Shown here: positions 9,178 through 17,677 of the stretch, in pieces
Position numbering within the stretch: position 1 is the stretch's first letter
Layout: every line of letters starts with the position of its first letter
Assembly (NCBI GenBank): GCA_947502495.1
Contig: CANNAC010000012.1
Location: forward strand, 1-64,000
Length of the DNA: 64,000 nucleotides
Source of the DNA: an uncultured Flavobacteriaceae bacterium
GTDB lineage: Bacteria; Bacteroidota; Bacteroidia; Flavobacteriales; Flavobacteriaceae
Direction of reading: 5' to 3'
Made by a program: the position numbers and the translations under genes
Notes under the pieces: generated by a model
What the model was told of the DNA's origin: nothing
The model's input: the letters and a program-made list of their open reading frames with translations, nothing else
Database searches by the model: none

Positions 9178-9510
9178 TTAGATACCTAAGTCGCGTTCTA
9201 TTTCTTCCATTTCAATAACATCATGCGCTTCTTGTAAAGTTGGCACTACAATTATTTCGTCTGGCGTTTCGTTTAGGTTTATTTTATCGCTTACTATTAC
9301 GAAGGATTTTTTTGCTTTTCTATGCGTATTCGATATTTGTAAAAACTCTACAATATTTTCTAGTGTAATTGGTTTTAAGCTCGTTAGATTAACGATTATA
9401 TTATCGTTTTTAAATCTTTCATATAACACATTTAGCTTTTTTACTAACTCAATAGTTGATGCTTTTTCTTGTGTAATAATCGTTATATTCTCTTCGGTAT
9501 CAAAAATCAT
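9178..9510 (-). CDS. STAS-like small protein upstream of RNase Z
   Basis: A 110-residue cytosolic protein with alternating strands and helices (ITIITQEKAS, DNIIVNLTSLKPITLENIVEFL, KSFVIVSD, IIVVPTLQEAHDVIEMEEIERDLG). This fits the STAS/anti-sigma-antagonist fold without an obvious phosphorylated serine motif. It lies 3 bp after pyrB and 80 bp before rnz, so it is part of that operon. The same pairing occurs in other flavobacteria, where such proteins are sometimes mislabelled ribonuclease Z; it has no metal-binding histidines. Function unknown. Confidence 0.7.
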   Translation of the reverse strand: MIFDTEENITIITQEKASTIELVKKLNVLYERFKNDNIIVNLTSLKPITLENIVEFLQISNTHRKAKKSFVIVSDKINLNETPDEIIVVPTLQEAHDVIEMEEIERDLGI

Positions 9511-9513
9511 AAT

Positions 9514-10443
9514 TTACTGTTTTATTTTTGAAGCTAATAAATATATTACTGCCATCCTAATAGCTACCCCATTTTGTACTTGATCTAAAATAATGGCTTG
9601 TTTAGAATCTGCTACATCACTAGTGATTTCTACTCCTCTATTTATTGGTCCGGGATGCATGATTGTTATTTCTTTATCTAAGGAATCTAGTAAAGTTTTA
9701 TCTACTCCATATTGTTGTGCATATTCTCTAGTTGTAGGAAAGTAGCTTACATCCATTCTTTCATTCTGAACGCGTAACATATTTGCAACGTCACACCAAT
9801 TTAATGCTTTACGTAAATCGGTTTCTACTTGTACTCCTAATTTATCTATATATTTTGGTATTAATGTTTTTGGTCCGCAAACCATCACATTTGCTCCTTG
9901 TAACTGTAATGCAAAGATGTTGGATAATGCCACACGACTGTGTAAAATGTCTCCAACGATAACCACATTTTTTCCTTTTACTTCTCCTAACTTTTCTCTT
10001 ATGGAATAACTATCGAGTAATGCTTGTGTTGGATGCTCATGGGCGCCATCTCCCGCATTTATAATACTTGCATTAACATGTTTCGATAAAAACACGCCTG
10101 CTCCAGGATTGGGATGACGCATCACTACCATATCTACTTTCATGGAAAGTATATTGTTTACGGTATCTATTAGCGTTTCTCCTTTTTTTACTGAAGATTG
10201 GGCTGCCGAAAAATTAATGACATCTGCAGAAAGTCTTTTTTCTGCTAATTCGAAAGATAATTTGGTACGTGTAGAGTTTTCAAAAAATAAATTAGCAATA
10301 GTAATATCACGAAGTGATGGCACTTTTTTAATTGGTCTGTTAATCACTTCTTTAAAATGATCTGCAGTTTTAAAAATGAGTTCGATATCTTTTTTGTTGA
10401 GATATTTAATTCCTAATAAGTGATTTACACTTAATTCGCTCAT
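9514..10443 (-). CDS. pyrB: Aspartate carbamoyltransferase catalytic subunit
   Basis: The 309-residue enzyme condenses carbamoyl phosphate and aspartate in the committed step of de novo pyrimidine synthesis. The carbamoyl-phosphate loop FENSTRT (54-60), MRHPNPGAG, GDGAHEHPTQALLD and HPGPINRGVE are all present. No pyrI follows, and the next gene is STAS-like. It sits 112 bp downstream of pyrR in the same direction, which suggests PyrR-linked control. Confidence 0.97.
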   Translation of the reverse strand: MSELSVNHLLGIKYLNKKDIELIFKTADHFKEVINRPIKKVPSLRDITIANLFFENSTRTKLSFELAEKRLSADVINFSAAQSSVKKGETLIDTVNNILSMKVDMVVMRHPNPGAGVFLSKHVNASIINAGDGAHEHPTQALLDSYSIREKLGEVKGKNVVIVGDILHSRVALSNIFALQLQGANVMVCGPKTLIPKYIDKLGVQVETDLRKALNWCDVANMLRVQNERMDVSYFPTTREYAQQYGVDKTLLDSLDKEITIMHPGPINRGVEITSDVADSKQAIILDQVQNGVAIRMAVIYLLASKIKQ

Positions 10444-10555
10444 GTTTTTTAGTATTCAATTGCAGTATATAAACTGCTTAATTATTTATTTCTTTTTGAG
10501 CGACTTCGACTATACGTTGTGTCACATCGCTACGCTTTATAACTTTCTATTCAAA

Positions 10556-11095
10556 TTAATTATAAATTAAATACACGACATCTTCTCCTTCATTTTCTAC
10601 CCAATTTACTTTTACTTTTTCTTCATTAATAGCATCGACCTGTCTTCCTCTATAATCTGGCTGAATTGGTAAATGTCTACTAAATCGTCTGTCTATTAAG
10701 GTTAAAAGTTCTATTTCCTTCGGTCTACCAAAAGATTGAATTGCTGTTAATGCAGAGCGAATACTTCGGCCTGTATATAAAACATCATCAATAAAAACTA
10801 CTTTTTTATCTTCTACAACACAATCCATTTCTGTAGCATTCGCTTCTAGAGGTTTGTCGCTTCTTCTAAAATCATCTCGATAAAAAGTAATATCTAGCTG
10901 CCCACTTTGTAGGTTTTTGATTTTATAATCTTCTTTTAGTAAGGTAATTAACCTATTTGCTAAGTACTTTCCTCTAGGTTGAATACCTATTAGAACTGTA
11001 TTTGTAAAGTCTTTATGATTTTCAATAAGTTGACAAGCCAGTCGATGAAGAATGATGTTTACCTCTTTTGCGTTAAGTAACACTTTTTGACCCAT
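10556..11095 (-). CDS. pyrR: Bifunctional pyr operon regulator / uracil phosphoribosyltransferase
   Basis: PyrR converts uracil and PRPP to UMP and, in many bacteria, binds pyr mRNA to attenuate transcription. The protein has 179 residues from the ATG at 11095 (MGQKVLLNAKEV); the PRPP-binding loop is VVFIDDVLYTGRSIR (about 99-113). The upstream ATG at 11134 is rejected because a good promoter -7 element lies inside that extension (11121-11128). Genes downstream are pyrB, a STAS-like gene and rnz. I did not identify a clear PyrR binding hairpin in the 112-bp gap before pyrB. Confidence 0.94.
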   Translation of the reverse strand: MGQKVLLNAKEVNIILHRLACQLIENHKDFTNTVLIGIQPRGKYLANRLITLLKEDYKIKNLQSGQLDITFYRDDFRRSDKPLEANATEMDCVVEDKKVVFIDDVLYTGRSIRSALTAIQSFGRPKEIELLTLIDRRFSRHLPIQPDYRGRQVDAINEEKVKVNWVENEGEDVVYLIYN

Positions 11096-11120
11096 AGAAT
11101 ATCCAAACGTATTTGGTAAA

Positions 11121-11151
11121 CAAAGATAATGCAAAATTTTAGAAGTTGAAA
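11121..11151 (-). promoter_or_regulatory. pyrR promoter (Bacteroidota type)
   Basis: On the minus strand, TTTC, a 19-nt spacer and TATCTTTG (11121-11128) match TTTG-N19-TAnnTTTG with one mismatch. The inferred start near 11115 gives a leader of about 20 nt to the chosen pyrR ATG. Confidence 0.65.
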
Positions 11152-11170
11152 GACTAATTATATGTAATAA

Positions 11171-11200
11171 AAAAGCCTCTTATTTCTAAGAGGCCTTTTT
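11171..11200 (-). terminator. Terminator of T9SS cargo gene
   Basis: The stem GCCTCTTA (11175-11182) and TAAGAGGC (11187-11194) with A and T runs on either side lies 24 bp after the minus-strand stop at 11218. Confidence 0.85.
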
Positions 11201-11217
11201 ATAGGAACGAAGAAGTT

Positions 11218-12351
11218 TTACCTTTTGATAAACTTTTTAGTAGTCATTCTATTATTAGCATGTAATTTCAAGAAATAAACACCTGCTTGTAATTTGGTTA
11301 CATTAATGGTTTTATTATTGGAAGCATATTTAGTTTTTAAAACCGCTCTTCCGTTTAAATCGAAAATAATAACCGCAGTCTCTTCTACTCTATCTAATTC
11401 GATATGTAATATATTATGCACTGGATTAGGGAATAATTTAATTTCTATATCCTTAAAAGAGACATTAGATAAGGTAACATTAGCCTCTAAATAATCTGCA
11501 ATTCCATTGAAGTTGGTATCATCATCTAAAGGATTTCCGTTATTATTATAATCTTCATTTATGGTTAAAATACCATCGCCATCATCATCATTATCTTCAT
11601 AATTTTTTAGACCATCGTTATCGGTATCATCATCTAAATAATTAGCGTTTCTATTAGCATCTTCTCTTGCATCATCAATGCCGTCTCCATCATCATCTGC
11701 TGGTACACAAGTGGTAAGATTTAAAATATAATCGAAAATATTAACTTCAGAATTTACCGTATTTTTTATTTTGTTATAGATGTAAGTGTTCTCACTAAAT
11801 GTAAAAATTTCATTAATAGGATTTAAATCGTCTACAGCATCTTGATAAGATAAATGATACGTAACTATTAATTCATTATCAGATAAACCACAAAGCAAGC
11901 TATTATAAATTCGCCCTTCTGTTTGATATAAATTATTTAAATACGCTGTTTCTACTCCGTCATTATCTACATCACAAAAATCGAATTGATATTGTCCATT
12001 TGGAGGTGGCGGACAACAAGTAAAAGCATTTAATGCTATGGTAATTTCTGAGGTTGCATACGTGGCGTTTAAAGTACTGGTTACTCTTGCATATAATGTT
12101 TCGTTATTAGAAGCATAGGTATAAAAACGAGCTAATGGATTGGTATTATTTTGCGCGTCTAACAAGGAAGGAAAGTAGGAAACACTTACATCTATTTGAT
12201 GCCCTTTTACTTTGGCATTAAGTATAAACAAGTCTATGCAATCTGTATTATCAAAATTAATAAAGGTAGCATCATAAGCAACTGTTTGGGCATTTATTGT
12301 TAAGCCGAAAAACAATGCTAAAAAAAGAAGTAATTTTTGTTTCATAATCAT
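11218..12351 (-). CDS. Secreted T9SS type A protein with TSP3-like calcium-binding repeats
   Basis: A 377-residue exported protein with a signal peptide (to about residue 21, ...GLTINAQ) and two related beta-rich segments (about 22-115 and 120-215). A thrombospondin-type-3-like Asp/Asn repeat follows (about 217-292; DDDGDGIDDA, DTDNDGL, DDDGDGI), then a Por secretion-tail domain (about 300-377; LFPNPVHNILHIE, FDLNGR, LQAGVYFLK, KKFIKR). Such proteins cross the outer membrane by T9SS and are released or attached to the surface. A second in-frame ATG two codons in (12345) is an equally good start. It has its own terminator. Substrate or partner unknown. Confidence 0.88.
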   Translation of the reverse strand: MIMKQKLLLFLALFFGLTINAQTVAYDATFINFDNTDCIDLFILNAKVKGHQIDVSVSYFPSLLDAQNNTNPLARFYTYASNNETLYARVTSTLNATYATSEITIALNAFTCCPPPPNGQYQFDFCDVDNDGVETAYLNNLYQTEGRIYNSLLCGLSDNELIVTYHLSYQDAVDDLNPINEIFTFSENTYIYNKIKNTVNSEVNIFDYILNLTTCVPADDDGDGIDDAREDANRNANYLDDDTDNDGLKNYEDNDDDGDGILTINEDYNNNGNPLDDDTNFNGIADYLEANVTLSNVSFKDIEIKLFPNPVHNILHIELDRVEETAVIIFDLNGRAVLKTKYASNNKTINVTKLQAGVYFLKLHANNRMTTKKFIKR

Positions 12352-12373
12352 TTAGTTATTTGGATAAAGGTAT

Positions 12374-12404
12374 AAAAAAAAGCCTCTCCAAATGGAGAGG
12401 CTTT
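12374..12404 (-). terminator. rpsA terminator
   Basis: The stem AGCCTCTCC (12381-12389) and GGAGAGGCT (12394-12402), followed on the minus strand by eight T residues, lies 26 bp after the rpsA stop. Confidence 0.88.
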
Positions 12405-12427
12405 AGTATATAAAATTTCAAGAAAGA

Positions 12428-14272
12428 CTATGCTTTTCCGTCTAATTTATCTTTAAGCGCTTGTAAAGCTTCGTTAGCATCACCTAAAGTAGGTTTTGCT
12501 TCTGCTGCTTGACTTGCCGCTTTTTTAACAGCTTCTTTTACATTCTTGATTTCTTCTTCTCTAAAGATAGCAGTATGCGAAGCAACTACTCTTTTAAATT
12601 CTTTATTAAATTCGATAATCTTGAATTCTGCTGAATCTCCTTTTGTAAGTTTCTTACCATCTTCTTTTTCAAGATGACGAGAAGGAACAAAGGCAACGAT
12701 ATCTTCGTTAAACTCAATAGTTGCTCCTTTATCTACAACTTCTGCAATTTCTGCAGTATGCGTAGTACCTAAAGCAAATTCAGTTTCGTATTTATCCCAT
12801 GGGTTATCTGTTGTTTGTTTATGACCTAAAGATAATTTACGTCCTTCAACATCTAACTCAAGTACCACTACATCTAAAGTATCACCAACTGCACAGAACT
12901 CAGATGGATGCTTGATTTTCTTAGTCCAAGATAAATCAGAGATGTAAATTAATCCATCAATACCTTCTTCTAATTCCACAAACACACCAAAGTTTGTAAA
13001 GTTTCTAACTGTTCCTGAATGTTTAGAACCTACAGGATATTTAGTTGTAATGTCTGTCCATGGATCTGGAGCCAATTGCTTGATACCAAGAGACATTTTT
13101 CTATCTTCTCTATCTAAAGTTAAGATCTGTGCTTCAACTACATCTCCTACAGAAACGAAATCTTGCGCAGAACGTAAATGTGTAGACCAAGACATTTCAC
13201 TTACGTGAACTAATCCTTCAACACCTTCAGCTACTTCAACAAAAGCACCATAGTCAGCTATAACTACAACTTTACCTTTTACTTTGTCACCTACTTTTAC
13301 TTCTTCACCTAATGCATCCCAAGGATGTTTAGATAATTGTTTAAGACCTAATTGGATTCTTGATTTGTTTTCATCAAAATCAAGGATTACAACATTTAAT
13401 TTTTGGTCTAACTCAACAATCTCATTTGGATGATTGATTCTTGACCAAGAAAGATCTGTAATATGAACTAATCCATCAACACCACCAAGATCAATAAATA
13501 CACCGTAAGAAGTAATGTTTTTAACAATACCTTCAAGTACTTGACCTTTTTCTAGTTGACCAATAATTTCTTTCTTCTGTACTTCAATATCTGCTTCAAT
13601 TAAAGCTTTATGAGATACTACTACGTTTTTGAATTCATGGTTGATTTTCACCACTTTGAATTCCATAGTTTTGTTTACATACTGATCGTAATCTCTAATT
13701 GGCTTAACGTCAATTTGAGAACCTGGTAAGAATGCTTCAATACCAAATACATCTACAATCATTCCACCTTTAGTTCTGCATTTTACAAAACCGTTTACTA
13801 TTTCACCAGTGTCATGTGCATCGTTTACTCTATCCCAAGCTTTAATTACACGAGCTTTTCTGTGAGATAATACTAATTGACCAGTTGCGTCTTCACGAAC
13901 ATCAATTAATACTTCTACTTTATCTCCAACTTTTAAACCTGGATTGTAACGAAATTCGTTTAATGAAATTACACCTTCAGATTTTGCGTTGATGTCAATA
14001 ATTGCATCACGATCTGAAATGTGAATTACTTCACCTTCTACTACTTCGTCATCTAAAGTATCTACGAAATTTTCGGATACTAATTTTTCAAATTCTTTTA
14101 ATTGAGAATCTTCAACCTCATCAATACCTTCTTGGTAATTGTGCCAATTGAAATCTGCTAAGAATTTTTCTGGGTTAGCTTGTGCTTCAGAAACTTGAGG
14201 AGTTTCTTTTACTACTGCTGCTTCTGTTGCATCTGCAACTTCCGCTTCTACTTTTTTTGCTTTATCAGCCAT
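12428..14272 (-). CDS. rpsA: 30S ribosomal protein S1
   Basis: The 614-residue protein has an acidic N-terminal extension and successive S1 OB-fold repeats (e.g. GEVIHISDRDAIIDI, GIVKNITSYGVFIDLGGVDG, GKVVVIADYGAFVEV, GTVRNFTNFGVFVELEEG) and ends in an Ala/Lys-rich tail. S1 helps load mRNA on the 30S subunit. In Bacteroidota, where Shine-Dalgarno use is low, initiation is thought to depend on A-rich upstream sequence. It is monocistronic with its own promoter, a leader of about 160 nt and a terminator. The long leader may allow feedback control, as seen for S1 in other phyla; that is inference. Confidence 0.97.
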   Translation of the reverse strand: MADKAKKVEAEVADATEAAVVKETPQVSEAQANPEKFLADFNWHNYQEGIDEVEDSQLKEFEKLVSENFVDTLDDEVVEGEVIHISDRDAIIDINAKSEGVISLNEFRYNPGLKVGDKVEVLIDVREDATGQLVLSHRKARVIKAWDRVNDAHDTGEIVNGFVKCRTKGGMIVDVFGIEAFLPGSQIDVKPIRDYDQYVNKTMEFKVVKINHEFKNVVVSHKALIEADIEVQKKEIIGQLEKGQVLEGIVKNITSYGVFIDLGGVDGLVHITDLSWSRINHPNEIVELDQKLNVVILDFDENKSRIQLGLKQLSKHPWDALGEEVKVGDKVKGKVVVIADYGAFVEVAEGVEGLVHVSEMSWSTHLRSAQDFVSVGDVVEAQILTLDREDRKMSLGIKQLAPDPWTDITTKYPVGSKHSGTVRNFTNFGVFVELEEGIDGLIYISDLSWTKKIKHPSEFCAVGDTLDVVVLELDVEGRKLSLGHKQTTDNPWDKYETEFALGTTHTAEIAEVVDKGATIEFNEDIVAFVPSRHLEKEDGKKLTKGDSAEFKIIEFNKEFKRVVASHTAIFREEEIKNVKEAVKKAASQAAEAKPTLGDANEALQALKDKLDGKA

Positions 14273-14438
14273 TTAATTAATTTAATAATGCAACCGCTTT
14301 CTTTAGTCGATAAACGTATTACATTATGTTTTTGTATTCTGCTATGCTTTAGGAAGTTGTTATGCGATAACACACAGAAGTGTTAAAATTGTTTTTGTTT
14401 TATTCCCTTTATCTTTCCATTATTCGCTAAAAGGAGTG

Positions 14439-14469
14439 CAAAAATACAATTAAAATTTTGATTGCCAAA
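14439..14469 (-). promoter_or_regulatory. rpsA promoter (canonical Bacteroidota)
   Basis: On the minus strand, TTTG (14466-14469), exactly 19 nt, then TATTTTTG (14439-14446): a full match to TTTG-N19-TAnnTTTG. The predicted start is near 14432, giving a leader of about 160 nt before rpsA. Confidence 0.8.
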
Positions 14470-14505
14470 TGTTTTGCTAGTGAAAATGAAGGTGAATCTG
14501 AACTC

Positions 14506-14535
14506 GAAGTTGAAGTTGAAGTTGAAGTTGAAGTT
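14506..14535. repeat. Hexamer tandem repeat (GAAGTT)5
   Basis: Five perfect GAAGTT units lie just upstream of the rpsA promoter. A simple-sequence tract of this kind can change copy number by slippage. No ORF uses it. Confidence 0.9.
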
Positions 14536-15005
14536 GAAAATTTAATGCTTATAGTCTGTTATACAAAAAGTAATTACGCGGAGATTCACAAAGACACACA
14601 GAGTCGCACAGAGAAATTGGAATTATAGGCTTGTTTTTATGTAATTATAGAATATTGGATTGACTGATGAACGTAATAACTAACTCCTCTTTCTTCAGAT
14701 AAAAAAAAATCTGAATTCATTCTCCTCTTGAACTTAAGAGGAGAGCTTCTAACTAATATAAATTACAATTACTTCTTGCTCCTTCCTTCAGCTGAAGGAA
14801 GGTGCATGCTACTTTAGTAGAATTCGGAATGTTTGACAAAAAAGGCGAAGCACTTTTAATCTTAACTATATGAAGTTGAAAATTAATGCTTGCAGTATTT
14901 AATAATAATTACACGGAGATTCACAAAGAAACACAGAGTCACACAGAGAATTAGGAACAACATATTTGTTTTAACGTAATAATAAATATTAGAATGACTG
15001 AACAC
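14530..15005. repeat. Intergenic repeats and hairpins between rpsA and cmk
   Basis: The 760-bp gap (14273-15032) contains no credible gene. A block starting GAAGTTGAAAAT...TTAATGCTT and containing CGGAGATTCACAAAGA and ACACAGAG occurs at about 14530-14620 and again, degenerate, at about 14872-14955, roughly 340 bp apart. Between the copies lie a hairpin (TCTCCTCTT at 14721-14729, AAGAGGAGA at 14736-14744) and a perfect 22-nt palindrome at 14781-14802 centred on TTCAGCTGAA. The pattern is that of non-coding dispersed repeats that accumulate in intergenic DNA. Confidence 0.75.
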
Positions 15006-15032
15006 TGCTTACTAAACACTGTTTACTAAAAA

Positions 15033-15728
15033 CTACTCCTTACCTTCCAGCGTTACAGTAACTAATTTTAAGACTTTATCAAATTGTTCTTCTAAGGAAA
15101 GATTAGAATTATCTATTTCTACAGCATCATCTGCTTTTACTAACGGAGAATCTTCTCTATGCGAATCGATATAATCGCGTTCTTGCACATTATGCAATAC
15201 GTCTTCATAAGATACGGCATCGCCTCTACCAATAAGTTCATCGTATCTACGCTGTGCCCTAGTTTCGGCAGAAGCTGTCATGAATATTTTTAATTCCGCA
15301 TACGGAAAAACAACAGTACCAATATCACGACCGTCCATTACAACACCTTTATCTTTTCCCATTTTTTGTTGTTGCTTTACCAATTGGTAACGCACTTCTG
15401 GAATGGTAGATACCTGACTTACAAAGCTAGATACTTCTAATGTTCGTATTTGTTTCTCCACATTCACTTCATTTAAATATACTTCAGCAAAACCCAATTC
15501 CGGATTAAAAGTAAAACTAATGTCTATTTCAGATAGTTTAGAAACTAATGCTAGTCTATCAAAATGGTCTGCATCTATAAAATTATTTTGCATAGCATAT
15601 AAAGTAACCGCTCTATACATGGCTCCAGAGTCTACATAGATATACCCCAAATGCTTTGCAATTTGTTTTGCTACTGTACTTTTTCCTGTGGATGAAAATC
15701 CGTCTATGGCTATTGTAATTTTTTGCAC
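15033..15728 (-). CDS. cmk: (d)CMP kinase
   Basis: The 231-residue cytosolic kinase phosphorylates CMP and dCMP using ATP. P-loop GFSSTGKST is at residues 10-18, followed by YVDSGAMYRAVTLYA, the CMP-binding MDGRDIGTVVFP and the lid-like RAQRRYDEL. Length is normal for the type I family. porQ lies 117 bp upstream on the same strand; the cmk-porQ pairing is common in Bacteroidota. Confidence 0.96.
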   Translation of the reverse strand: MQKITIAIDGFSSTGKSTVAKQIAKHLGYIYVDSGAMYRAVTLYAMQNNFIDADHFDRLALVSKLSEIDISFTFNPELGFAEVYLNEVNVEKQIRTLEVSSFVSQVSTIPEVRYQLVKQQQKMGKDKGVVMDGRDIGTVVFPYAELKIFMTASAETRAQRRYDELIGRGDAVSYEDVLHNVQERDYIDSHREDSPLVKADDAVEIDNSNLSLEEQFDKVLKLVTVTLEGKE

Positions 15729-15845
15729 TTTATAGGTTTTGGGTTGTAATTGAATGGATTACGGTTTGTTAGGTGATTATAAAGGTAATTTAACAAATAA
15801 AAACTAGATAGAAAACCGATGCGATTTTAGAAACTCAGCGAACTC

Positions 15846-16865
15846 TTAATTCAGATCCAGCTGTACTCCAAAAAAGTTTGCATTTGCTGCACTAGTATAT
15901 TTTGCGTGTGTATAACTAAAACGAAACTTATTTAATTTGATCGAAATCCCTGCTGATAAACCAGAAAAATTACGTTGCTCTACAATACGAAGTTCTTCAG
16001 CTCTTCTAAAGTTATAACCAAATCTAATTTGAAAGCCTCCTTCAGGAAACAGCTCTGCTCCTATTATAGTATGTCTTAATGCCTGATTAAAAAAACCAAC
16101 TTCCTCTTGGGTTTGGTTTCCTTCTAAATCGGTAGTTGCTCTTGCCGGATTAGAAGCTCCAATTGGCCACTTTTGTAAATTCTCAAAAGTTAAATGCCAT
16201 CGTATTGGTACAAATTCTAAGGTTTGTGACATACCAAAATCGACCTCAAATGGTAAAGGTTCGTTTTGCCCTGCGTAGGTAGTAATTTGTGTTCCTGCGT
16301 TTCTAATTACCAAGGTTGCTTGAAACTCAATGTCTTCGTTTATATAAATTAAACCAGCATCAAAAGCAATACCTAAAGAACTATATTCTTCTAATTTGGA
16401 AGTGATTAGTTTTACATTTCCACCTAAATAAAAATCGGAATATCCTATTTGTCTTGCATGTCCAAAAGAGATTGCCGCTTCATTACCTGAAAAAGAAGCT
16501 GTCGCATTTCCTTGCTCATCATAACCATCAAAACTTCCGTAATTAATATAGGTAACTCCTACATGATAGGTAAGATTTCTTCTATCTACTGTATATGCAT
16601 ACGCTGCAGTACCATAATTTACACCTCCTAAATAACTGGAATAATTAACAGCAAATTGATTATCCATATCTAAATTAATAGTTGCTGGATTAAAGATAGC
16701 TTGTGTTACATCATAATCTACATTGGTAAGTACTTTTCCTCCAAGTCCAGCTTGACGAGGCGAAGATACCAAGTTTAAGAATTGATATGTACTTTCTCCT
16801 CCTAATTGCGCATTAGAAGTAACGAAGTATAAAAGACAAATGCAAGTAAAATATTTTTTAATCAT
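15846..16865 (-). CDS. porQ: Type IX secretion system protein PorQ
   Basis: A 339-residue outer-membrane beta-barrel protein with a signal peptide (1-19, ...TSNAQ). It begins with the family pattern GGESTYQFLNLVSSPRQAGLGG and ends in a strand with a polar/aromatic pattern (FFGVQLDLN). PorQ belongs to the FadL-like PorV/PorQ/PorP group; it acts with PorU, PorV and PorZ in the attachment complex that processes T9SS cargo on the cell surface. Assignment rests on the N-terminal motif, size and position beside cmk. Confidence 0.88.
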   Translation of the reverse strand: MIKKYFTCICLLYFVTSNAQLGGESTYQFLNLVSSPRQAGLGGKVLTNVDYDVTQAIFNPATINLDMDNQFAVNYSSYLGGVNYGTAAYAYTVDRRNLTYHVGVTYINYGSFDGYDEQGNATASFSGNEAAISFGHARQIGYSDFYLGGNVKLITSKLEEYSSLGIAFDAGLIYINEDIEFQATLVIRNAGTQITTYAGQNEPLPFEVDFGMSQTLEFVPIRWHLTFENLQKWPIGASNPARATTDLEGNQTQEEVGFFNQALRHTIIGAELFPEGGFQIRFGYNFRRAEELRIVEQRNFSGLSAGISIKLNKFRFSYTHAKYTSAANANFFGVQLDLN

Positions 16866-16919
16866 AAAGATGCAAAGTAACTAAATCTATCTTAAAACGC
16901 AGATATTGGAAAAATATTT

Positions 16920-17675
16920 TTATTTCAACTTTAACTTTTGTCCAATACTTAGATTATTGGATTCTAAACCGTTTAATTTTTTAAGAGCATCTAACTTAAT
17001 ATCATGCCTTTTAGCTATGCTATATAAGTTATCTCCTTTTTTAACGATGTAAAAAGAATCTACGTTTGTAGTTGTAGATTCTTTTACTTCTTCTTCGATT
17101 TCTTCTTCGATTTCCTCTAGAACTTCTTCAACAGCTTCTTTTTCTTCCACTGCTTCTGTTTCTACCACTTCATTTACAATTGCAACAGGACTAGTAGATG
17201 CTGTAGGAGTACTATTCGCTCGTGTAGCATCTAAACCTGTTGGTGTTTGTCCCGGACTTAATCTTGCTATAATAGTACCTTCTTCTTGGCTAATAACAGG
17301 ACTACTTGACTTTACCACTACTTTTTTAATAATTTTAAGTTCTTGTCCGATATTCAATTTATTAGTAGACAATTTATTTTGACGTATAATTTCGTCTTTA
17401 CTCAAACCATATTGTTTAGCGATTTTAGAAATCGTTTCCTTTTTAGCAACGGTATGTACTTTAATATCGGTATAAATTACACCATTATTTGTTGTCTCTA
17501 ATTTTGTAGCATCTGTTTTGGCATGCTCTAAAAAAATGTATTCTCCTGTTTTAGTAGAAAGATATGCTTCTTTTCCTTCTAAATTTATAGGAAGAAACTC
17601 TTCAGCAACTTCTGTTTCTTGCGAAAATGTAGCAAACGAAACAAAAGCCATTAAAATAAAAATTAGAGACCTCAT
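16920..17675 (-). CDS. LysM-domain exported protein
   Basis: A 251-residue protein with a signal peptide (1-18) and a first LysM domain (about 73-116; HTVAKKETISKIAKQYGLS). A Glu/Val-rich, low-complexity acidic linker (about 165-205) precedes a C-terminal LysM domain (about 207-251; YIVKKGDNLYSIAKRH). LysM binds peptidoglycan or related glycans, so this is probably a periplasmic wall-binding protein. It has no catalytic domain. It starts 2 bp after the lon stop codon, so the two are likely co-transcribed. Confidence 0.88.
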   Translation of the reverse strand: MRSLIFILMAFVSFATFSQETEVAEEFLPINLEGKEAYLSTKTGEYIFLEHAKTDATKLETTNNGVIYTDIKVHTVAKKETISKIAKQYGLSKDEIIRQNKLSTNKLNIGQELKIIKKVVVKSSSPVISQEEGTIIARLSPGQTPTGLDATRANSTPTASTSPVAIVNEVVETEAVEEKEAVEEVLEEIEEEIEEEVKESTTTNVDSFYIVKKGDNLYSIAKRHDIKLDALKKLNGLESNNLSIGQKLKLK

Positions 17676-17677
17676 AA

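Noticed and set aside
10444-10555. PyrR-binding attenuator before pyrB
   Set aside because: No clear terminator/antiterminator pair could be drawn in the 112-bp gap.
11095-11134. Longer pyrR start at 11134
   Set aside because: The extension contains the best -7 promoter element for the gene and does not resemble PyrR N-termini.
14180-14386. Cys/Phe-rich plus-strand frame at the start of rpsA
   Set aside because: Complement of the Glu/Lys/Ala-rich S1 N-terminus and leader; composition is an artefact.
16920-17675. LysM protein as a lytic enzyme
   Set aside because: Only two LysM domains and an acidic linker; no peptidase, amidase or glucosaminidase motif.
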